A stretch of DNA of 64,000 nt from NCBI GenBank assembly GCA_033964015.1, contig CM066925.1, forward strand, positions 62,001 through 126,000, written 5' to 3'. A model generated the notes under the pieces. That model saw only the letters and a list, made by a program, of their open reading frames with translations. It did no database searches and was not told the origin of the DNA. This DNA is from Scolanthus callimorphus. Taxonomy: Eukaryota > Cnidaria > Anthozoa > Actiniaria > Edwardsiidae. Position 1 is the first letter of the stretch, and every line of letters starts with the position of its first letter. Positions 60,223 through 64,000 of this stretch are shown here, in pieces. A program made the position numbers and the translations under genes.

Positions 60223-60342
60223 ATGGCAAGTGTGCAAAGGTTCAAGCTAGATTTTACTGACAAAGATCTTACTGAATTCATAGACCAGCAGGAAAACGCT
60301 AACATGAAACAAAAAACTGAATTGCGACGTCAAAATTTTAAG
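60223..60342 (+). pseudogene. First exon-like fragment of a DUF3504-type gene
   Basis: ATG 60223 encodes ASVQRFKLDFTDKDLTEFID, then EFIDQQENANMKQKTELRR, ending at AAG|GTGAGT, a good splice donor. The motif F(I/V)xxQExxNxxxKT at this place is typical of the N-terminus of DUF3504 (Crypton-derived) proteins. A later stretch to 60778 looks like a scrambled remainder. It is probably the same family as the fragment at 26840-27098. Confidence 0.45.
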
Positions 60343-60786
60343 GTGAGTTCATTCAGGAACCAAATCCCGAACTGCTCACTCAGGTCAACTTCAGGTGAAC
60401 AATACTTAATTACTCGTCTCTGCCAGATAATCAACAAGAGAGGATATCCAACATCTTCTCTTTCAGAGGTCCAGCTAGTACACTAGTATTGCTGCGGCAA
60501 GTTCATGTACGACGACAAAACAGCTCCCTGCTGCAGAGTAGGAAATACGAGTGTGTTCGTATGCAAAAAATGCCGGCAGAGACGGTGCAACAAACTGCTT
60601 CGACAAACGGGATTTGGCTCTCTCATTTAATACTGGAACAATTACAGGTGGAACGTTAAATATCAATGTGAACTTGCAACAAAAAAGATCCCCTGAAAAA
60701 CGAGAGAGTTCTGCAGTTTTTGAAGAAGTAAAAAATGGAAACAAGCTAACCCGTACGAAAGTTTTGACCCAGACATAGCCAGAATC

Positions 60787-61308
60787 TACGGTGGCCGATA
60801 TGGACAAAGTATCATCATATTAAATATAAAGCACACGAAAACTTAATAATAAGAACACAAAGTTAGTAATTTGGACGCAAATTATAATTTGAGGGCAAAC
60901 TTAGCAATTCAAACGCAAACTTAGTATTCGAACGCAAACTTAGTAATTTCAATGCAAACTTAGTAATTCAAACGCAAACTTAGTAATTTGAACGCAAACT
61001 TAGTAATTTGAACGCAAACTTAATAATTTGAATGCAAACTTAGCAGTTCGAACTCAAACTTGGTAATTTCAATGCAAGTTTGCATTCGAATTACTAAGTT
61101 TGCATTCAAATACTAAGTTTGCATTCGAATTACTAAGTTTGCATTCGAATTACTAAGTTTGCATTCGAATTACTAAGTTTGCATTCAAATTACTAAGTTT
61201 GCATTCGAATTACTAAGTTTGCATTCAACTTATAGTTTGTGTTCATATCATTAAGTTTGCGTGCTTTATATTTAATATGATTATACTTTGTCCATATCGG
61301 CCACCGTA
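60787..61308. mobile_element. 522-bp inverted-repeat element with 6-bp duplication
   Basis: The ends TACGGTGGCCGATATGG and its complement are flanked by AGAATC (60781-60786 and 61309-61314). Internally two arrays of about 20 bp (TTTGAACGCAAACTTAGTAA) lie in opposite orientation and meet near 61080, so the whole element can fold. No coding capacity. The superfamily is not assigned. Confidence 0.92.
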
Positions 61309-61314
61309 AGAATC

Positions 61315-63150
61315 CCGCCTGACTCCGGTCAAAATCCCGCTGTAAGGACCTGACTTCGAAAGGACACGAGCCTGACATAAAATCTGTCCTGCTCGTGAGT
61401 GCTTAGCAAGACAGTGTCAGGCTCATGCCCTAGTACTGCCCTGCCTGACAAGAGCGTGACACGAGCATCGCAAGAGCCTTATTTTCGTGGTAATTGCACA
61501 TCGTTATTGATAAGCCTGACACGAGCAGGACCGCACACTGACAAAACGTTTGCTGTGTGTTGCGTGTGCATATTTGACATCCTGAGATAACCTTTGTTTT
61601 TTTATTAAACATAACATGGTATGCTATATAATTACAGTGCCATTTTGGTGGACTGATAACGATTTTCAGTTACGGTTGCCATTTCGTGAAAAACGAAGCG
61701 CGATGCAATGGGGGAGATTTTACTAAAGGTCTTGCTAGCTAAATGGCGGAAAAGCAACAAATAACCAAATGGATTTCTCTTGTGTGTACTGAGCTCAACA
61801 AAACGAGTTGACATATGGTCCTTCTCAAAAACAAGTTTAAATTTCGAGGCCCTTCGAACCACCTAAAGCAGTCAAAGCAGTCGAGTCTGATTGAAGGGGA
61901 TGGTATAAAGAAGTGTCGAGAAGAAAGGTAAGTGCACTTTGACTTGTACTAGCAATGTCTAACATTTGTATCACAAATAAAAGTGGATGCGGCAGGCAAA
62001 CACTGAAGATTTTGTGATTGCCTAAGCGGCTTTTTGACAGTTTGAAAAAGGGCAAATTCGACTCAAACAACTCTAAAATCACGCCATTTTAAATAGTTGT
62101 GTATAACGGACCTACAGTTTTCGGCCATAGATCACTAGAAACGCGTTACTTCATAAGGAAATGACACTAATTGTAAAGAAACAAACGCATTGAGATGCGC
62201 GTCTCGCGTTATTTTTCTCGTTTCCCAACTGTGAAGTAAATATGAGCTATCAGCTTGCTCCGCGACAACACGACACACGCAAACAACCTGAATCCGCTGA
62301 GTATCGCTGTTATTGTAAAGAAACAACCACATGAGATACGTGCATAAGCTAGCTCCGCTGAGGTAATTGTAAAAAAAACACGTTAGAAACGCACATTTTT
62401 GGCTATTTTTAGTTATTATTTTTCTTGAATCTCGAATGTGAAGTTAACAGGTAATTAAATAGCATACTGTTCGACGACTCACGCGAACAACTGATAAAAT
62501 ATACATGCGACAAAAAATGCGAAACGGCAAAAGGGGATCGGCTACGTTAAATAGAAATAATTTCATTTCTAGTCTCGTGCAATACCAGTTCGTGTAAAAT
62601 AAACTCTGTGTTGCGTTCTTTTAGTAACAGGAGAAAACCTAACATATTATCTCTACGGTGCAAAGGGTCTGTGTCATGATATTCATAAATTGGAGAGAGA
62701 TAATTTACCTTTGCATCAGCTGATAACGCTTTTTGCGTGAGTTTCGGCCAAGTAAGTTATTATTAGATAACATGTTCGGTTTTCCCCTGTTAGTAAAATA
62801 TTTCCTGATTTGCGACTCTGTCAAAAGTGAATCAAAAGTAGTAGTTTTCCGGCAGTAAACAGGTCTGACGGCACCAAGGTGATGATGGATTTGCACCAAT
62901 AATATCGTTGCTTTATTCTGAGGCGATGATGGATCCGTACCGCTATGTCAGGCGCTATTCACGGTCGATGTTGTCAGGCTCTTGCAACGCTAGTTCACGC
63001 TCTTTTTCCTGCTCTCTGTCATGCTCGTGTCATTCTAGTTCCCGCTAGTGTCCGTCAGGCTCATGTAATGCTTCTGACCGGCTAATGTCCTGCTTATTTG
63101 TCAGGCCGAATTCAGGCTCTTGTCAGCCCAGACATTTTCGTGCGGGAAGC
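61315..63150. repeat. Region with clustered GAGCCTGAC/GTCAGGCTC motifs at both ends
   Basis: At 61320-61540 many CCTGAC, ACGAGCCTGAC and CCTGACACGAGC units occur. At 62940-63130 the complement (GTCAGGCTC, GCTCGTGTCA) recurs. The inner 1.4 kb shows nothing recognisable. This layout fits subterminal repeats of a DNA transposon, but exact ends and duplication were not found. Confidence 0.45.
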
Positions 63151-64000
63151 TACGCTTACGAGTCGATACGAGCTTTGGAAAGTAGCGACGAGAGTCTGAC
63201 AAGAAAGTAAGTAAGGAGTAAAGTAAGGAACTTGCCGATCATTTTATAATTAATGCCACAAGAATTTGTGGTTTTTGTGCACTCTTGGTCATTTTAATTT
63301 GTAGTTTGATGATAAAAACTTGTTTTTTTTTTAATTGAAAAATGCTCAGGTACTTTAAGGCCTGGGTGGAAGCCAAATCCAAAATGGCGGACGTAAAACT
63401 GAGGGGGGTAGTCTATCTCTAAACCAATGCCTCTGAGGGATCCAATCGATTTGCATTTCCATACCTTTGGTCATTCTCTATCATTTTCACCAATGTTGAT
63501 CTCTATGGCAACAAATGTATGACCTCTGGCCTTAAATATAATTTCTTGGAAAATGGTCTCTGCATTCGATGGGGATAAGTTAAATTGTTGCCCTGAGTGT
63601 GTGATCGTGTTTGCTATCTAGTGTAGATTATTGATCTAACGAGGCTGGCTGAAAATGTTTTTTCGAATAGCTATATTTGTGATGATGTAATATGATACCT
63701 CTCATTTTCTTAAAATGTGGATAACTTGTACAGCGCGCCTCGTTGGAATGGTAATGTACGCCCGACACTGGTCATAATAAGACCCATTGGGAAACCATTG
63801 GTATAACCCCCATCGAATGCACAGACCTGGAATAAATTTGTGCCTTTGTCACGCTCTTACAAGTCACGCAACCCGTTGGCATGGTAACCAAATACATCAA
63901 ATAAAACGTCTCACCGGGTAGAGCAACCTTAACGAAAAACATTGTACGCACGACATTTTATCTACCCTAGTGTAGTGTTTTTCGCATTTTATGAAAAACA
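63151..64000. other. Host-type DNA, no recognised gene
   Basis: The stretch is AT-rich with CAAAATGGCGGA near 63380, which recurs in other elements here (10093, 11755), and is probably part of a repeat. No coding frame or RNA gene is visible. Confidence 0.5.

Overview
The window looks like a marine invertebrate genome, most likely a cnidarian such as an anthozoan (inference). The nearby repeats support this: BEL/Pao and DIRS-type retrotransposons, a CR1/L2-like LINE, tRNA-derived SINEs, fold-back DNA transposons, satellites and tyrosine-recombinase-like (DUF3504) exon fragments. No ordinary intron-bearing host gene is clearly present. Most of the first 48 kb is nested mobile and viral DNA.

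Layout. 1-3418: 3' half of a decayed BEL/Pao retrotransposon with its 3' LTR, inserted in a 31-bp sequence that recurs at 42865. 3543-5533: AT-rich, decayed, unrecognised virus-like genes, followed by two tandem arrays (5.67-6.6 kb). 6.65-20.3 kb: Polinton/adintovirus-like element 1 on the + strand, in the order acidic protein, protein-primed DNA polymerase B (split by a 2.3-kb fold-back transposon), chromodomain integrase, penton-like minor capsid protein, pVI/pX-like protein, double-jelly-roll major capsid protein, adenain-like protease, packaging ATPase, Ser/Arg-rich basic protein and small core proteins. 20.3-30.7 kb: a + strand array of small unrecognised genes, one with an LxCxE motif, plus one minus-strand gene of a repeated invertebrate family. 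30.7-41.75 kb: element 2 on the minus strand, with the same order of polymerase, integrase, penton, pVI-like, capsid, protease, ATPase and basic proteins. Its late genes converge on the + strand array near 30.7 kb. 41.75-42.58 kb: a 5'-truncated LINE. 42.6-47.7 kb: a promoter-like repeat and another group of decayed virus-like genes, including a GRF-like zinc-finger protein and a run of four small membrane proteins. 47.9-64 kb: repeat-rich host DNA with SINE, DIRS and fold-back remnants, a PC4-like ORF, a 90-bp satellite with higher-order structure, a CRE-palindrome tandem repeat and a candidate secreted protein.

How it fits together. The two syntenic virus-like elements share a midsize dsDNA virus toolkit: self-replication by a protein-primed polymerase, integration by a retroviral-type integrase, and a virion built from capsid, penton, protease and ATPase. 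They lie tail to tail around the unassigned array. By analogy with adintoviruses and adenoviruses, that array is probably the early-gene arm of element 2, possibly joined to part of another relative. Nearly every large gene carries one or two frameshifts or stops, so the locus is read as an endogenised, decaying viral cluster. A share of the frameshifts in homopolymers could be assembly errors. All family assignments come from motifs read by eye; no database search was possible.
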